Of a stretch of 64,000 nt of DNA, positions 62,599-64,000 are shown in pieces. The stretch comes from Erysipelotrichia bacterium. Lineage in GTDB: Bacteria > Bacillota_I > Bacilli_A > Erysipelotrichales > Erysipelotrichaceae. Every line of letters starts with the position of its first letter. Positions within the stretch are counted from its first letter, which is position 1. The translations under genes and the position numbers were made by a program. Below the pieces are notes generated by a model. It was not told where the DNA came from. It made no database searches and saw only the letters and a list, made by a program, of their open reading frames with translations. Location: positions 51,863 through 115,862 of the forward strand of contig JAAYOQ010000030.1 in assembly GCA_012520255.1 (NCBI GenBank). Direction: 5' to 3'.

Positions 62599-63467
62599 TT
62601 TAACTCAAACCTTCCTGAAATGCCACATGGCAGGACCATATTAGAGTTTAAAATTGGCAGTCCCAGCTGAACAGTGTTTACTACTCCATCAGGGAAACCT
62701 TTTAGCAAATATTTCTTCATAATATTATCTAAAGATAGCAATCCAAAACCTGTAGTATAGGCATTTACTAAAAAGGCAACGGGTTTTTCTTCTAATAATA
62801 CGACTGTTTCTTTAATTAACTCTTCAATTTTATCTTCCAGTTTCCATAATTCATTATTCGGTCCTCGGCCATATGATGGTGGATCCATAATAATGATGTG
62901 ATATTTGCGATTCCTTTTCTGTTCTCTTTTAACAAACTTTAATGCATCTTCAACAATAAAGCGAATAGTGTTATTTTCCAGATGGTTTAATATCATATTT
63001 TCTTTAGCCCAATTTATCATTTTTCTGACAGCATCAACATGTACTACCTCTCTGGCTCCAGCTTTAGAGCAAGCCATAGTAGCTCCACCGGTATAGGCAA
63101 ATAAGTTTAATACTTTGATTTTTTGATCAGATTTTTTTATCAAATCACTTAGCCAGTCCCAATTGGCAGCCTGTTCAGGAAAAAGTCCGGTATGTTTAAA
63201 ATTTGTTGGAGAAACTTTGAATACTAAATCTTTATAGTTAACTGTCCAGTATTCAGGAAGTTTTTTATTAAAAACCCAACTTCCACTTCCTTTAGCAGCT
63301 CTTTTATATTTAGCATCAGGCTGATTCCATCTGTTGTCATATCCTTTTTCCCAAATAGCTTGAGGTTCAGGACGTACTAAAACGACATCTTTCCAGATTT
63401 CTAATTTATCTTTATTTCCGGCGTCGATTAATTGATAATCCTTCCAGTCTGTCGCTATTTCGATCAT
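62595..63467 (-). CDS. SAM-dependent RNA methyltransferase (RlmI-related)
   Basis: This 290-residue protein has a Rossmann-fold SAM site (VLNLFAYTGGATMACSKAGA), then VHVDAVRKMINWAKEN, and the catalytic-type IIMDPPSYGRGP. These are features of the RlmI/RlmL-type 23S rRNA methyltransferases. It lacks an N-terminal PUA domain. The start at 63467 (MIEIATDW) has AAAAGGAA upstream. A start at 63485 is also possible. It is the first gene of a two-gene RNA-modification unit. Confidence 0.87.
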   Translation of the reverse strand: MIEIATDWKDYQLIDAGNKDKLEIWKDVVLVRPEPQAIWEKGYDNRWNQPDAKYKRAAKGSGSWVFNKKLPEYWTVNYKDLVFKVSPTNFKHTGLFPEQAANWDWLSDLIKKSDQKIKVLNLFAYTGGATMACSKAGAREVVHVDAVRKMINWAKENMILNHLENNTIRFIVEDALKFVKREQKRNRKYHIIIMDPPSYGRGPNNELWKLEDKIEELIKETVVLLEEKPVAFLVNAYTTGFGLLSLDNIMKKYLLKGFPDGVVNTVQLGLPILNSNMVLPCGISGRFELK

Positions 63468-63712
63468 AAAATAATTCCTTTTCATTAATCGGTTTACCTC
63501 ATTAATAAACCATTTTAATTATACCATAGAATAAAAAAAGAATGACTGAGTACTCTAAAAGTAATTGACTTTTCTTTCACATATGATGTTGTTAAAAATT
63601 CAATTTATTAAGTAAATCATTCATTTGACCGCTTTCTTTAAAAGAAAATCATTTTATTTTATCTGTTATCTGATTTGTTCTGACTTGATAATTGTTTTTA
63701 TATAAATTAAAA

Positions 63713-63730
63713 GCGCATCGTCTGATGCGC
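63713..63730. repeat. GC-rich perfect hairpin
   Basis: GCGCATC and GATGCGC are perfect complements around a GTCT loop. The GC content is unlike its surroundings. It may be part of the insertion-sequence end or an older terminator. Confidence 0.6.
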
Positions 63731-63743
63731 ACAGACTGTTGAC

Positions 63744-63778
63744 AAACGACAATTTAAAAAAGAATTGTCGTTTTTTAA
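63744..63778 (+). terminator. Hairpin terminator upstream of the transposase
   Basis: AAACGACAATT (63744-63754) pairs perfectly with AATTGTCGTTT (63763-63773), then T-rich sequence. No gene on the plus strand directly feeds it, so it may protect the element from outside transcription. Confidence 0.7.
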
Positions 63779-63815
63779 TATATAAAAGAAAATGGAAATA
63801 TGATAGAATAAACAT

Positions 63816-63861
63816 GCAGACAAAAAAATCCTCATTTCTAACTAACTTAAGGATTGTCTGC
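63816..63861. repeat. Inverted repeat before the transposase
   Basis: GCAGACA (63816-63822) pairs with TGTCTGC (63855-63861), and ATCCT (63828-63832) with AGGAT (63850-63854). It lies upstream of the transposase and may be an IS end or a regulatory hairpin. Confidence 0.5.
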
Positions 63862-63881
63862 TTTTTATTTTGATTGAAAAA

Positions 63882-63890
63882 TGATAAAAT
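63882..63890 (+). promoter_or_regulatory. Extended -10 of the transposase gene
   Basis: TG-A-TAAAAT (63882-63890) stands 29 bases before the transposase start. Confidence 0.4.
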
Positions 63891-63918
63891 AACAGTAGTT
63901 AGAAACGAGGTAAAAGCT

Positions 63919-64000
63919 ATGACAATGAGAAGAAGCAGCATCAAAGATAACAGTATGATGCTTAGAAGTATAGAAGAAGTAGTTCCAAAGGATCACCTGG
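63919..64000 (+). mobile_element. IS1182-type transposase, N-terminal start (partial)
   Basis: An ATG at 63919, with CGAGG upstream, opens a frame that runs off the window: MTMRRSSIKDNSMM then LRSIEEVVPKDHL. The SIEELVPKDHL-type segment is characteristic of the N-terminus of IS1182-family DDE transposases. Only 27 residues are visible, so the element cannot be delimited. The left end is probably among the hairpins 63713-63861. Confidence 0.7.

Larger units (their letters stand above)
63486..63918. other. Intergenic region with several hairpins before the transposase
   Basis: This 433-base stretch holds no supported gene. It contains the three hairpins and the -10 listed separately. An open frame across it on the minus strand runs through those hairpins and the transposase promoter and looks spurious. 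Confidence 0.6.

Noticed and set aside
63666..63944. 92-residue open frame on the minus strand
   Set aside because: It spans three hairpins and the promoter and start of the plus-strand transposase, has a biased composition and lacks a ribosome site.
1..64000. CRISPR array, phage-defence island or prophage
   Set aside because: I saw no spaced direct repeats, no cas or integrase genes and no phage structural genes. Gene content is core-like apart from the transposase at the right edge.

Overview
The window is a continuous stretch of low-GC chromosome from a Gram-positive-type bacterium (Bacillota). It uses the standard bacterial code: TGA acts as a stop and Trp is TGG. Erysipelotrichia or a close low-GC relative is my best guess. 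The reasons are the gene orders rpsF-ssb-rpsR, yybS-gdpP-rplI-dnaB-walJ-mnmG, yigZ-LCP-comFA-comFC-secA-prfB and uvrA-hprK-lgt/ppaX-trxB, the HPr kinase, and the lack of any sporulation gene. The class-level placement is inference.

Layout. 1-7.6 kb: the end of an ABC exporter, an SPFH/NfeD membrane operon (-), a three-gene oxidoreductase/membrane operon (+), and a B12-dependent ribonucleotide reductase (-). 7.6-10.1 kb: a strongly diverged PduO-type cobalamin adenosyltransferase (-), IspD and a Xaa-Pro peptidase (+). 10.1-21.3 kb: the origin-proximal-type housekeeping run rpsF-ssb-rpsR, yybS-gdpP-rplI-dnaB, an M23 envelope protein, walJ, mnmG and a nucleoside hydrolase. 21.3-25.4 kb (-): a 37-residue membrane microprotein and the one-carbon folate operon fhs-fchA-folD-folT. 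25.4-28.5 kb (+): threonine aldolase, pgk, tpiA. 28.6-33.0 kb: citrate synthase and NAD-isocitrate dehydrogenase (-) divergent from aconitase (+), an oxidative half-cycle to 2-oxoglutarate. 33.1-42.0 kb: yigZ, an LCP ligase, the comF pair, secA, prfB with its programmed frameshift, and two tandem bactofilins. 42.0-47.2 kb (-): an XpaC / unknown / tandem-AAA / TelA / small membrane protein locus. 47.3-53.4 kb (+): uvrA, hprK, a fused lgt-ppaX and trxB. 53.5-63.5 kb: an M3 peptidase, tRNA-Thr, a Sel1-repeat protein, adenosine deaminase, proS, a VanY-like protein and two RNA-modification enzymes. The last 80 bases begin an IS1182-type transposase.

How the parts fit. AdoCbl made by the adenosyltransferase would serve the neighbouring NrdJ. 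Threonine or serine carbon feeds the folate cluster, which supplies purines and formyl-Met. Citrate synthase, aconitase and Icd make 2-oxoglutarate for glutamate. HprK and PpaX form the carbon-catabolite switch and its pyrophosphate sink. Transcription units are compact and usually end in bidirectional hairpins. Many promoters carry an extended -10 (TGN-TATAAT) with a weak -35.

Most of the window is ordinary core genome. The items most worth a second look are the XpaC/AAA/TelA locus, the diverged adenosyltransferase beside NrdJ, the Lgt-PpaX fusion, the comFA start lesion, two peptidoglycan-hydrolase-like proteins with altered catalytic residues, and a tRNA-Thr with a broken acceptor stem. 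I did not find a clear phage-defence island, CRISPR array or other plainly novel system.
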